The notes beneath the pieces were generated by a model. The model was given only the letters and a program-made list of their open reading frames with translations, did not search any database and was not told the origin of the DNA. 43,132 nucleotides of DNA, from contig JAIRWC010000014.1 of NCBI GenBank assembly GCA_031253495.1, forward strand, positions 1-43,132, in the 5' to 3' direction. The number at the start of each line of letters is the position of its first letter. Within the stretch, counting starts at the first letter, position 1. This document shows, in pieces, positions 31,526-40,537 of this stretch. Made by a program: the position numbers and the translations under genes. The stretch comes from Oscillospiraceae bacterium. GTDB taxonomy: Bacteria; Bacillota; Clostridia; Oscillospirales; Ruminococcaceae.

Positions 31526-32719
31526 TCAAACCTCCAGTATATCGCGGTAAACCTTTTCCATTTCGGCTTTGCCGAAAATCACCGGAACGGGGTACAGCGG
31601 GTTAGCCTCTTTCAAAGCCAGCTCCGCCAGCGCGGGGATATCCGCTTCTTTCAACCCGGCGATTTTTTCGGGCAACCCCATCTTGCCGTTCATTTCCCGG
31701 ATGGCGGCGATAAATTTTTTCGCGTTTTCTTTTTTTGAACCGTCCCGCCCCGCAATCCCCGCCGCGATTGCCAATTCTGACAACGCCGCGTGAACCCTGC
31801 CGCCGTACGCTTCCAGCACGTAAGGCATGATAACCGCGTTCGCCGTTCCGTGCGCCGTCCCGTATTTCCCGCCTAACGTATGCGCCGCGGCGTGGATGTT
31901 CCCCACATAGGCGCGGGTGAACGCCGTTCCCGCCAAAAAAGCGGCTTCTTGCATATTTTTACGCGCGGTTAAATCAGAGCCGTCGGAATACGCTTTGTAT
32001 AAATTCCCGAAAATCAATTCCGTCGCCTTCAAAGCGTCTTTTTTCGTTTGGCGGGTGTTGCTCCGCCCGATATAAGCCTCGACCGCGTGGCAAAGCGCGT
32101 CCATTCCCGTACCCGCCGTCATCGGGGGCGGCAGACTCGCGGTTAATTCCGGCTCGAGCAAGACATAACGCGGGATAAGGACGGGGTCTATGACCGCGTA
32201 TTTCTCCCGCGTCGAACCGTCCGTAACCGAGGCGGACAAAGTAGCCTCGCTCCCCGAACCGGCGGTGGTGGGAACGGCGATAAGCAAGGGCGGGGTTTTC
32301 CCCACTTTAAGCTGACCCCGCATTTGGGGAATTGTCTTTCCGGGGCGCGCCGCCCTCGCCCCCGCGCCTTTGGCGCAGTCGATGGAAGAACCGCCGCCGA
32401 GCGCGATTATCGCGGAACACTTTTCGCTTTTATACGTCGCGAACGCTTCTTCGATATTTTCGACCGCGGGATTGGGGACGGTTTTGTCGTATAAAGCGAA
32501 CTTTACGTTTTTATCCCCCAGCGCCTTGACCAATTCCGTATGCGCGCCCCTGCGGACCAATCCCGCCCCCGTTACGACCAAGACCGTTTCGACGCCGTTT
32601 TCCCGCAACAATTCCGCCAAAGCGGGGAAGCCCTCCAACCGCTCCGGCTTTCTCCAATCCACGAAAAGTGCCAGCAACCTGAACATGAACTGGTATAATC
32701 TGCAATACAGCTTATACAT
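31526..32719 (-). CDS. Iron-containing alcohol dehydrogenase
   Basis: The 397-residue group III dehydrogenase has the NAD(P)-binding GGGSSIDCAKG motif and the metal region GMDALCHAVEAY followed by HAAAHTLGGKYGTAHG, which gives the usual Asp and three His ligands. It interconverts alcohols and aldehydes or ketones, with unknown substrate. The N-terminal 25 residues are more hydrophobic than usual. The start overlaps the HisI-like gene by 8 bases. Its presence between rplI and dnaB is unusual and suggests insertion into the housekeeping operon. Confidence 0.92.
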   Translation of the reverse strand: MYKLYCRLYQFMFRLLALFVDWRKPERLEGFPALAELLRENGVETVLVVTGAGLVRRGAHTELVKALGDKNVKFALYDKTVPNPAVENIEEAFATYKSEKCSAIIALGGGSSIDCAKGAGARAARPGKTIPQMRGQLKVGKTPPLLIAVPTTAGSGSEATLSASVTDGSTREKYAVIDPVLIPRYVLLEPELTASLPPPMTAGTGMDALCHAVEAYIGRSNTRQTKKDALKATELIFGNLYKAYSDGSDLTARKNMQEAAFLAGTAFTRAYVGNIHAAAHTLGGKYGTAHGTANAVIMPYVLEAYGGRVHAALSELAIAAGIAGRDGSKKENAKKFIAAIREMNGKMGLPEKIAGLKEADIPALAELALKEANPLYPVPVIFGKAEMEKVYRDILEV

Positions 32720-33152
32720 CGCCCCGCCGTTCCTCCCGCCTTAAAATGAGTTTGCGCGTTTGAAAATCCAATTCCCGGTAAAAGCAGTTGTTGGCCGCGC
32801 CGTTTTGTTCGGTATGGCAAATGCCGCCCTTGTCCGGCGTAACTTTATAAACCAACGAGTTTTGTTCGCAATTGACGTATATCGACTTAACCGTGAACGT
32901 GTTGCCGGAGATTTCGCCCTTGCGCCACAGCTCGTTCCTCGACGTGCTCCAAAACGCCGCTTTTTTCGTCTTTACCGTTTCGTTGAAAGCGACCTCGTTC
33001 GTATAGGCGATAAGGACGACCTCCCCCGTCGCGGCGTCTTGAACCGCCACGGGTATGACGCCCGCGCCGCGGGAATTCGCTTTAAGTTTGGTGAAATCCA
33101 GTTTCAACTCGTCCGTTTCCTCGACGCTTTTATTCCCGAAGGATATATTCAA
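32712..33152 (-). CDS. HisI-like protein lacking the Asp metal motif
   Basis: The 146-residue protein aligns with phosphoribosyl-AMP cyclohydrolase: [28 protein letters not shown], then CHT and CFYR blocks. The zinc cysteines are kept (Cys95, Cys112, Cys123), but the Mg-binding DCDxDxL of true HisI reads NCEQNSL (94-100). There is an insertion between CHT and CF. No other his gene is near. I therefore call it a HisI-like paralogue of unknown function, not a histidine enzyme. The TTG start overlaps the rplI stop (TTGA) and has GGGGGAGG upstream. Confidence 0.8.
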   Translation of the reverse strand: MNISFGNKSVEETDELKLDFTKLKANSRGAGVIPVAVQDAATGEVVLIAYTNEVAFNETVKTKKAAFWSTSRNELWRKGEISGNTFTVKSIYVNCEQNSLVYKVTPDKGGICHTEQNGAANNCFYRELDFQTRKLILRREERRGDV

Positions 33153-33598
33153 CTTAAAGCCTCCCCCACGTTTATATAAAACCTCGCCGCGACCCCCGAA
33201 TGTATCTTCGCCTCGACCTCGTATGTCCCGTAAGTCTTTACCTCGCCGACAATCAAAAGTTTTTTCCTGTCCAAATCAAACCCCTCTTTTTTCAAAACGG
33301 CGGAAACGTCTTTCGCCGTTACCGCCCCGAACAGTTTGCCGCCGTCCCCCGCCTTCGCCGGCACCTTAAAGGTTTTGCCGTTCAGGCGTTTCGCCGCCTT
33401 TTCGGCGGCTTCGCGCTCGGCTTCGATTTTATGCCGGACCGACGCCTTTTTCTGCTCCAGCATATTCATGTTCGCTTTCGTCGCTTCGACCGCCAACCCC
33501 TTCGGGAACAGCATATTCCTCGCGTAGCCGTCCTTGACTTCTTTAATCTCGCCTTTTTTCCCCGTGCCCTGCAAGTCTTGCGTGAGTATAACCTTCAT
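33149..33598 (-). CDS. rplI: 50S ribosomal protein L9
   Basis: The 149-residue protein has the L9 N-terminal rRNA-binding domain ([16 protein letters not shown], then [16 protein letters not shown]), a long connecting helix and a C-terminal domain ([18 protein letters not shown]). I chose the ATG at 33598 because it begins the conserved sequence and follows GGGGAAG. It lies 35 bases after gdpP, the standard Firmicute order. Confidence 0.97.
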   Translation of the reverse strand: MKVILTQDLQGTGKKGEIKEVKDGYARNMLFPKGLAVEATKANMNMLEQKKASVRHKIEAEREAAEKAAKRLNGKTFKVPAKAGDGGKLFGAVTAKDVSAVLKKEGFDLDRKKLLIVGEVKTYGTYEVEAKIHSGVAARFYINVGEALS

Positions 33599-33633
33599 AA
33601 CTTCCCCTTTCTTCCGGCGGGGAGCGAAACGGT

Positions 33634-35607
33634 TCACTTATCCCCGTAAAAGCCGTCAATCGCTTCCCTCAACAGTTTCTCCGCTTCCGGAACAGTCATA
33701 TCCTTAAACTGCGCCCCCGCCATGGTCTGATGCCCGCCGCCGCCGAGCGCTTCCGCGATAATCTGCACGTTCATGTTTCCGAAAGACCTCGCGCTCAGGT
33801 TTATCTCGCCGTTCGCCGTTTTGTAAATTAAAAACGACGCGTCCACGTCCGTAATCGCGAGCAGTTCGTCCGCCGCCTGCGGCGCCAATATCCTCATATC
33901 CTCGCTTACGATATCGGTGGAGGCTATCGCGCATTTTTTGTAGATAACCGCGCCGCCCACGAGCGCGACCTTTTGTTTGTACTTTTCAATCGTATTCGTG
34001 AACAACGTTTTGACGTTGACGGTATCGGCGCCCAATTTCCTCAGGAACGCGGCGGCCTCAAAGGTTCTTACGCCCGTTTTTATCGTAAAGTTCTTGGTGT
34101 CTAACATTATCCCCGCCAAAAGCGCTTCCGCCTGCGAGGCGGTTATCCTTCCGGCGTCGCCGAAATACTGCAGCAGTTCCGTAACCATTTCCGAAGCGGA
34201 GGAGGCGTTGACTTCGTGATGGAAAATCACCGCGTTTTCGATAAAGTCAACCATTTTGCGGTGATGGTCGATTACCACGACTTTTTTGGCGTTGCGGTAA
34301 AGCTCGCCGTCTTCCAGCAGGTTCCTGTTATGCGTATCCACGATTATCAGCAGCGACGAATCCGTCCAAGCGTCGTTCGCTTTCTGCGGGGTGATAAACA
34401 AAGGCGCCTTGTCGCCGCCCCCCCCGTTCACCCTTTCGATAAGCCGCCCCCCGAGCGAAGCCGTTTTATCGACGACCACATAGGCGGGCTTGCCCAGATT
34501 CCGCAACCCGCAGGCTATGCCCACCGAAGAGCCTATACTGTCCAAATCCCCGAATTTATGCCCCATTATGTAAACGATGTCGGACTTGTCCGCCAAATCG
34601 ACGAGGGAATTGGCGATAACGCGCGCCCTCACCTTCGTATGGCGCTCCACCCCTTTTGAGACGCCGCCGTAAAATTCAAACCCCGACTTGGTTTTTATCG
34701 CCGCTTGGTCCCCGCCCCTGCCTAACGCCATTTCAAGCGCCTGCCGCGCGAAAACGGAGCTCTCCGCCAAATTCCTTCCCGTTTTGCCTATGCCGATGGA
34801 CAGCGTAACGTTTATTCTGTCGGTAACGGCGATTTCCCGCGCTTGGTCGAGCAGCCTCACTTTGCCGTCTATCAGTTGCCGGACGTGCCTTTCCTCGATA
34901 ATCGCCAAAAACCTGTCCCGCCCCGTTTTACGGATAATCCCGGAAGTCGTGCGTATGTATTCGTCCAGCAGCTTGTCAATCTGCACGGTAACCGCCGCGC
35001 TCATATTTTCGGAATCGCTTTCGAGGAGCTCCTCGTAGCTGTCAATCATAATCGTCATAACGACCGGCTGGGAAAGCCCCTTTTCCGTGTCGAGCGCGAC
35101 CTCCCTCGTTATATCCTCGAAATATATGATGACAATCTCGCCGGCGCCATTTTCCTTCGGGACGGTGGCGGTGGCTTTATAATGCTTGTCGGCGTACTTG
35201 ATTTTTACGCCGTCGCCGCCGAAAAGCGATTCCATGCTCGCGGCGGTAACGGCGTCAAGCGAGTTCCCGAAAACCGCCGCGTCGCCGAATTCCCTGACAA
35301 ACCCCGCGTTAAACCAAATGAACCGCCTGTTCTTATCGATTATCGCGATTGAAAGGGGGAAATTATACAGCGAAACGTTATTCGCCATATCGATTTCGTC
35401 GTTGACGACCGCGAAATATTGGAAAGTTTTCCGCGTAACCCAAATCAGTTTCCCCACCGCGAACCCCGCCGTGAGAACGATAAAAGGCGCGAAAACCCAG
35501 AAAATCTGCGAATTAAGGGTATACGCCGTTCCCGCCAAAACAAGCGTAACGGTCAATAACGCGCCTATGGATATGACAAGCCCCCCGTCGCGATAGAAAT
35601 TTTTCAA
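33634..35607 (-). CDS. gdpP: Cyclic di-AMP phosphodiesterase GdpP
   Basis: The 657-residue protein has two membrane helices (about 10-30 and 36-56), a PAS-like region (about 80-170), a degenerate GGDEF domain (about 180-310, signature GRDRF) and DHH/DHHA1 domains (about 340-655). Catalytic features are HKFGDLD (His350, Asp354, Asp356), VDTHN (Asp424), DHH (447-449) and GGGGH near the end. It lowers cyclic di-AMP. The start is TTG, supported by GGGAGGC 6 bases upstream. It follows rnj by 26 bases and precedes rplI. Confidence 0.96.
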   Translation of the reverse strand: MKNFYRDGGLVISIGALLTVTLVLAGTAYTLNSQIFWVFAPFIVLTAGFAVGKLIWVTRKTFQYFAVVNDEIDMANNVSLYNFPLSIAIIDKNRRFIWFNAGFVREFGDAAVFGNSLDAVTAASMESLFGGDGVKIKYADKHYKATATVPKENGAGEIVIIYFEDITREVALDTEKGLSQPVVMTIMIDSYEELLESDSENMSAAVTVQIDKLLDEYIRTTSGIIRKTGRDRFLAIIEERHVRQLIDGKVRLLDQAREIAVTDRINVTLSIGIGKTGRNLAESSVFARQALEMALGRGGDQAAIKTKSGFEFYGGVSKGVERHTKVRARVIANSLVDLADKSDIVYIMGHKFGDLDSIGSSVGIACGLRNLGKPAYVVVDKTASLGGRLIERVNGGGGDKAPLFITPQKANDAWTDSSLLIIVDTHNRNLLEDGELYRNAKKVVVIDHHRKMVDFIENAVIFHHEVNASSASEMVTELLQYFGDAGRITASQAEALLAGIMLDTKNFTIKTGVRTFEAAAFLRKLGADTVNVKTLFTNTIEKYKQKVALVGGAVIYKKCAIASTDIVSEDMRILAPQAADELLAITDVDASFLIYKTANGEINLSARSFGNMNVQIIAEALGGGGHQTMAGAQFKDMTVPEAEKLLREAIDGFYGDK

Positions 35608-35633
35608 ACGTTCGCCTCCCGTTCGTTTCGCCG

Positions 35634-37397
35634 TCAGCCGATTATCATCAGCACCGGTAAAATCATCGGCGCCCTTTTCGTCCGCTCGTAGATTAAATCC
35701 GACAGCCTGTCCCGCATCGTATTCTTAACCGTCCCCCACTCGCGGGAATTGTTCGCGGCGCAGCCTTCCAGCGTTTTTCGCATGAGTTCCCTCGATTCCC
35801 CCATTAACTCCTCCGATTCCCTCACATAGACGAACCCCCGCGAAACGACGTCCGGACCCGATAAAATCCCCCCGCTTTCCCTTTCGATTGCCGCGACTAT
35901 GACAATCAGCCCGTCTTCAGCCAATTTTTTCCTGTCGCGAAGAACCACCGCGCCCACGTCCCCCACGCCGGAACCGTCCACCAGCACCGCCCCCGCCTGC
36001 GCCTGCGCCGTTACCTTCATATCGACGCCGTCGGTTTCCAAAGTCTGCCCGAGCCCCAATATAAAAATGTTTTCTTCCTTAACGCCCATTGTCCGCGCCA
36101 GTTGGGCGTGCTTTTTCAAATGCTTGTATTCCCCGTGGACGGGGACGAAAAACTTAGGCTTGGTCAGCGACATCATCATTTTAAGCTCGTCTTGGCAGGC
36201 GTGCCCCGAAACGTGAACCTCGTACATCGCCTCATAAACGACCTCCGCCCCCGACCGCATAAGCTCGTTTACCACCCTGCCCACCAACTTCTCGTTCCCG
36301 GGAATGGGGGTGGCCGATATAATAATCAAATCCCTCGGGGTTATCGTAACCTGCCTGTGGTCGCTCGTGGACATCCTCGACAATGCGCTTAACGGTTCCC
36401 CTTGGCTCCCCGTCGTGATGACGACGATTTTCTCCGGCGGGTAGCTGTTCACCTCGTCGATGTCTATGAGCGTTTTCGGTGAAATCTTGATGTAATTCAA
36501 TTCAATCGCCTTTTGGATGACGTTAATCATGCTCCGACCCGAAACCGCCACATACCGCCCCGAAACGCAGGCGTTGTCGATAATCTGCTGAACCCTGTGG
36601 ATATTGCTGGAGAACGTCGCCACGATAATGCGCCTGCCCTCCGCGGAATTGAATATGTTGCGGAAGCTGTCCCCGACCTTCCGTTCCGAGGTCGTGTAAC
36701 CGGGGCGCTCGGCGTTCGTGCTTTCCGAAAGGAGCGCCAAGACCCCCCTGTTTCCGAGTTCGCCGAACCGCGCCAAGTCAATTATACCTTCGTCGCCTAT
36801 CGGCGTGTAATCGACTTTGAAATCGCCCGTATGCACGATTATCCCCGCCGGCGTATGGACGGCCAGCGCGCAGGAATCGGGGATGGAATGGTTCACGCGG
36901 ATAAATTCGACGCCCATGCAGCCCATGTTGACCGTCTGCCTCGGCTGAACGACGTTAAGCGAACACTGCTCCAAAATGCCGTGCTCTTTCAGTTTCCCCT
37001 CTACTAAACCCAACGTCAGCCGCGTTCCGTATACCGGGACGTTAATATTCCTCAAAAGGTACGGCAAAGCCCCCACATGGTCTTCGTGCCCGTGGGTGAG
37101 GACGACGCCCCTGAACCGCTCCCTGTTCTTCTCGAGATATGAAAAATCGGGAATGACGATGTCCACGCCGAGCATATCCTCGTCGGGGAACGCCAGCCCG
37201 CAATCGATAATGAACATATCGTTGGAACATTCAAAAACGTACAGATTTTTCCCGATTTCGTTCAGCCCGCCGAGCGCGGTTATCCTGACGGGCGCAAAAC
37301 GCCTTTGGATTGCCGCCCTTTTAACGGCGGGCCTTTCAACGGCGACGTTCGCCGTTTTTCTCCCGGCAAGTTTTTTACCGGCGTTGTTATAAGGCAT
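35634..37397 (-). CDS. rnj: Ribonuclease J
   Basis: The 587-residue protein has a basic N-terminal extension (1-35), then a metallo-beta-lactamase fold with HGHEDH (102-107), the beta-CASP part (FSSNIHRVQQI, SGRSM) and the HVSGHA and VPVHGE motifs. It is a 5'-3' exoribonuclease and endonuclease in mRNA turnover and rRNA maturation. The ATG at 37397 follows GAGGG; an in-frame start 20 codons earlier has no such site. It heads the rnj-gdpP-rplI-HisI-like-adh-dnaB-tilS run. Its leader is about 170 bases long. Confidence 0.95.
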   Translation of the reverse strand: MPYNNAGKKLAGRKTANVAVERPAVKRAAIQRRFAPVRITALGGLNEIGKNLYVFECSNDMFIIDCGLAFPDEDMLGVDIVIPDFSYLEKNRERFRGVVLTHGHEDHVGALPYLLRNINVPVYGTRLTLGLVEGKLKEHGILEQCSLNVVQPRQTVNMGCMGVEFIRVNHSIPDSCALAVHTPAGIIVHTGDFKVDYTPIGDEGIIDLARFGELGNRGVLALLSESTNAERPGYTTSERKVGDSFRNIFNSAEGRRIIVATFSSNIHRVQQIIDNACVSGRYVAVSGRSMINVIQKAIELNYIKISPKTLIDIDEVNSYPPEKIVVITTGSQGEPLSALSRMSTSDHRQVTITPRDLIIISATPIPGNEKLVGRVVNELMRSGAEVVYEAMYEVHVSGHACQDELKMMMSLTKPKFFVPVHGEYKHLKKHAQLARTMGVKEENIFILGLGQTLETDGVDMKVTAQAQAGAVLVDGSGVGDVGAVVLRDRKKLAEDGLIVIVAAIERESGGILSGPDVVSRGFVYVRESEELMGESRELMRKTLEGCAANNSREWGTVKNTMRDRLSDLIYERTKRAPMILPVLMIIG

Positions 37398-37527
37398 ATT
37401 TTCCCTCGTTTTTAAAGAATGACAAACAGGCACAAGCAACCGCCGTCGCCCGTACATATTTGTATAGATGTATGAATTTCCGTATGGCTTTATCGTTTTA
37501 GAAAAATACGTGAAATCCTTAAATTAA

Positions 37528-37545
37528 ATTTTGCTTTCGCAAAAT
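37528..37545 (-). promoter_or_regulatory. Hairpin in the rnj leader
   Basis: ATTTTGC and GCAAAAT (37528-37534, 37539-37545) form a 7-bp stem with a 4-base loop near the 5' end of the rnj transcript. It could protect the 5' end or serve RNase autoregulation. Confidence 0.4.
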
Positions 37546-37574
37546 AAAAAATACCCAAACGCTTTGCCCAAGCT

Positions 37575-37603
37575 ATTATACATTATTTTTTTGATATTGT
37601 CAA
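37575..37603 (-). promoter_or_regulatory. rnj operon promoter
   Basis: TTGACA (37598-37603) and TATAAT (37575-37580) on the minus strand are 17 bp apart, a perfect consensus. Confidence 0.88.
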
Positions 37604-37665
37604 GCCCCGATTTTAAAGGGGCGGGGGCGAAAAACGGCGGGGGCGCGGAAAAAAACCTCGCCGGG

Positions 37666-37694
37666 TTGCATTATCGGAAGAAGTGTGATATAAT
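37666..37694 (+). promoter_or_regulatory. comM promoter
   Basis: TTGCAT (37666-37671) and TATAAT (37689-37694) are 17 bp apart. The leader is about 115 bases long. Confidence 0.75.
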
Positions 37695-37719
37695 GAACGC
37701 GGGCGTTCGGCGGTTTTGA

Positions 37720-37776
37720 CCGTTTATCGGACGATTTAGAAACCGTTTGCGACGCCGCTTATGAAATGATAAACGG
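37720..37776 (+). promoter_or_regulatory. Inverted repeat in the comM leader
   Basis: CCGTTTATC (37720-37728) and GATAAACGG (37768-37776) pair perfectly across a 39-base loop inside the 5' UTR. It could be a regulatory stem or a protein site. Confidence 0.4.
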
Positions 37777-37816
37777 CAGATTGATATAAAAGATTACGAA
37801 AGCGTTGAGGACCGCG

Positions 37817-39346
37817 ATGTTCACACAGATAAACTCAATCGGTCTGTTCGGGATGAACGCCTTTCCCGTTAAGGCGGAAATCAATTCGGCAAAGGGCATA
37901 CCCGCGTTCGACATCGTGGGGCTTGCCGATACTTCCGTCCAGGAAAGCAAACAGCGCATAGTCAGCGCTTTGAAAAATTCTGGCATTGGAACAAAGAGCC
38001 AGTCCCTTATAATCAACCTTACGCCCGCTTCCGTCAAAAAAGCGGGTTCTTCCTACGACCTCGCCATTTTAACGGCGATACTGACGGTTCAGGGGGAAAG
38101 CCTGATTGACGTAAGCAAGGCGGCTTTTTTCGGGGAAATCAGCTTAGGCGGGGGCGTAAACGCCGTTCTCGGCGCGCTGACAATGGCGATTGAGGCGAAG
38201 AAAAACGGTGCCGAATCGGTTTTCCTCCCTTATGAAAACGCCGCCGAGGCAAGCGTCGTTTCCGGATTAACGGTTTACGGGGTGAGAAACGTCGCGGAGT
38301 TATACCGGCATTTACGCGGGGAGAAACCCGTTTTGCCGCAGCCGCCGTATATTCCGGGCAAAGCCGCTTATGAAGACTTGCCCGACTTTTCCGACGTTAA
38401 GGGGCAGGAAAACGTCAAGCAGGCTTTGACAATCGCGGCGGCGGGGTTCCACAACGTGCTGATGATAGGGACGCCCGGAACCGGCAAGTCCATGCTCGCG
38501 AAACGGCTTCCGTCGATTCTCCCCGCCATGACTTTCGGCGAAAGCATTGAAACCACGCAAATCCATTCAATCGCGGGGATTTTGGATAAAAACGCGCCGC
38601 TCGTCGTAAGCCGCCCTTTCCGCCCGGTGAGCCACACCGCTTCGGCGGCGGGTTTGGTCGGGGGGAGCGGAATTCCCCGCCCGGGCGAAATTTCGCTGGC
38701 GCATAACGGGGTGCTGTTTTTGGACGAACTGCCCGAATTTGACCGCCGAACCTTAGAGACGCTCCGCCAGCCCGTCGAAAACAGGGAAATAGTTATTTCC
38801 CGCGCTACCGGCTCGGCGCGTTACCCCTGCAATTTTATGCTTGTCGCCGCCATGAACCCCTGCCCCTGCGGGAATTTCGGGCACCCCGCCAAGCAGTGCG
38901 TTTGTTCCCCGTTGGCGGTTACGCGGTATTTAAGCAAAATCAGCCAGCCCGTGCTTGACAGGATTGACATTCAAACCGAAGTCAACCCCGTCGGTTACAA
39001 CGAGATTTCCGACGATGAAAAAGGGCTGTCCTCCGCCGTTATGCGCGGCAGGGTGGAACGCGCGCGGTTCGTTCAGGAAAAGAGGTTCGCCGGCACGAAC
39101 ATTCGTTCCAATTCGGAAATACCGCCCGCTCTGCTCGGCGAGACATGCGTTATGGAGGACAGCGCGCGGGAACTGATAAAAAACGTTTTCGACAAGCTCG
39201 GAATGTCGGCGAGGGCGTATGACCGCGTCCTTAAAGTGGCGCGGACGGCGGCGGATTTGGACGGGGACGAGTTTATAACGAAAAAGCACGTGTCAATGGC
39301 AATCAGTTACAGAAGTTTGGACAGGAAATACTGGAACCGCCCGTAG
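37817..39346 (+). CDS. comM: YifB/ComM-family Mg-chelatase-like AAA ATPase
   Basis: The 509-residue protein has an N-terminal Lon-like ChlI domain (about 1-165), an AAA core with Walker A GTPGTGKS (218-225) and Walker B LFLDELPEF, a Cys-rich loop (NPCPCGNFGHPAKQCVC) and a C-terminal Mg-chelatase domain. ComM in Gram-negatives is a branch-migration helicase for transformation; Firmicute members are less studied. The ATG at 37817 has GAGG 6 bases upstream; the TTG four codons earlier is unlikely. Its neighbourhood of pilus genes fits a link to DNA uptake. Confidence 0.93.
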   Translation: MFTQINSIGLFGMNAFPVKAEINSAKGIPAFDIVGLADTSVQESKQRIVSALKNSGIGTKSQSLIINLTPASVKKAGSSYDLAILTAILTVQGESLIDVSKAAFFGEISLGGGVNAVLGALTMAIEAKKNGAESVFLPYENAAEASVVSGLTVYGVRNVAELYRHLRGEKPVLPQPPYIPGKAAYEDLPDFSDVKGQENVKQALTIAAAGFHNVLMIGTPGTGKSMLAKRLPSILPAMTFGESIETTQIHSIAGILDKNAPLVVSRPFRPVSHTASAAGLVGGSGIPRPGEISLAHNGVLFLDELPEFDRRTLETLRQPVENREIVISRATGSARYPCNFMLVAAMNPCPCGNFGHPAKQCVCSPLAVTRYLSKISQPVLDRIDIQTEVNPVGYNEISDDEKGLSSAVMRGRVERARFVQEKRFAGTNIRSNSEIPPALLGETCVMEDSARELIKNVFDKLGMSARAYDRVLKVARTAADLDGDEFITKKHVSMAISYRSLDRKYWNRP

Positions 39347-39384
39347 GTTTTTGCCCGCGGGGTGTCGGACGCCGTTAAAAACAC

Positions 39385-39415
39385 GGCGGACGCGCAAATT
39401 AAATCGCGCGCCCGC
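39385..39415. terminator. Imperfect hairpin between convergent comM and pilT
   Basis: A G/C-rich inverted repeat (GGCGGACGCGC / CGCGCGCCCGCC with mismatches) sits between the two stop codons. No T-tract is seen. Confidence 0.35.
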
Positions 39416-39428
39416 CTTGAACCGCCCG

Positions 39429-40502
39429 TTACACCGGGGCGGACAGAAACCTTTTGTATTCTTTCGGGTCTTGGCACCGCGACAAGCCCGTCTGCTCGGT
39501 TATGAAGCCTTGTCTCGTAAGCCTCGCCAAGTCTTGGTCGAGGGAGAACATCCCCTTGGATTTACCCGTCGTAATAACCGACGGAATCTGGAAGATTTTA
39601 TTCTCCCTTATCATCGACGAAATGGCGTCGGTGCACGACATAATTTCCAAGGCCGCGACGCGCCCCCTGCCGTCGGCGGTGGGAACCAGCGTTTGCGAAA
39701 TTACCGCGACGAGCGAGTTCGCCAACTGCGAGCGGCACTGCCCTTGAGAATGGGGCGGATAAACGTCTATAACGCGGTCAAGGGTTTCGGCGGCGCCCGT
39801 CGTGTGCAGGGTTGACATAACCAAGTGCCCCGTTTCCGCGGCGGTTACGGCGGCGTTAATGGTTTCATAGTCGCGCATCTCGCCGACCAGTATAACGTCG
39901 GGGTCTTCACGCAGGGCGGCCCTTAACGCGACCGCGAAGTTATCGACGTCAACCTTGATTTCGCGCTGGTTAATCATGGATTGCTTATGCGTGTGCAGAT
40001 ATTCTATAGGGTCTTCTATAGTGATGATGTGGGAGTTTTTCGAGCGGTTTATATGGTCGACCATAGCGGCGAGGGTGGTGGATTTACCCGAACCGGTAGG
40101 TCCCGTTACAAGCACCAGACCGCGCGGACGCAGCGCGAATTCCCCCAAAAGCGCGGGCAGGGAGAGGTCTTTCAGCGTCGGGATATCGTTCCTCAAAAGG
40201 CGGAACGCGATTGCGTGATACCCGCGCTGACGGTAGACGTTCACCCTGTGCCGGTGCCCCGCCACCGACACGAACGAGAAGTCGGCGTCCTCGCCTTTTT
40301 GGATAATCTGTTTGTGTTTAATCGAGGTAATCTGGTTGATAATGTTAATTATCATCGGCTCGTTAAAGTCGGGATACCCCGAAAGTTTCTTGATACTGCC
40401 GTGCAAACGGACGATGGGCGGCAGCCCCGCCGTAAAATGAACGTCCGACGCCTCGAGTTTTCGCGCTTCGTCAAGGATGTCGTTAATATCAATATTCTTC
40501 AT
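39429..40502 (-). CDS. pilT: Type IV pilus retraction ATPase PilT
   Basis: The 357-residue ATPase has the PilT N-terminal PAS-like part (about 1-100), Walker A GPTGSGKST (134-142), the Asp box ITIEDPIEYLH, Walker B VILVGEMRD and the His box GHLVMSTLHT. It powers pilus retraction for twitching and DNA uptake. AAAGGAG precedes the ATG. It follows pilB by 35 bases. Confidence 0.95.
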   Translation of the reverse strand: MKNIDINDILDEARKLEASDVHFTAGLPPIVRLHGSIKKLSGYPDFNEPMIINIINQITSIKHKQIIQKGEDADFSFVSVAGHRHRVNVYRQRGYHAIAFRLLRNDIPTLKDLSLPALLGEFALRPRGLVLVTGPTGSGKSTTLAAMVDHINRSKNSHIITIEDPIEYLHTHKQSMINQREIKVDVDNFAVALRAALREDPDVILVGEMRDYETINAAVTAAETGHLVMSTLHTTGAAETLDRVIDVYPPHSQGQCRSQLANSLVAVISQTLVPTADGRGRVAALEIMSCTDAISSMIRENKIFQIPSVITTGKSKGMFSLDQDLARLTRQGFITEQTGLSRCQDPKEYKRFLSAPV

Positions 40503-40537
40503 GCTGCGGTTCTCCTTTGAAAGTTTATATGGTAAAG

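Noticed and set aside
32712-33152. Functional histidine biosynthesis gene hisI
   Set aside because: The Asp metal motif is replaced and no other his gene is present in the window.
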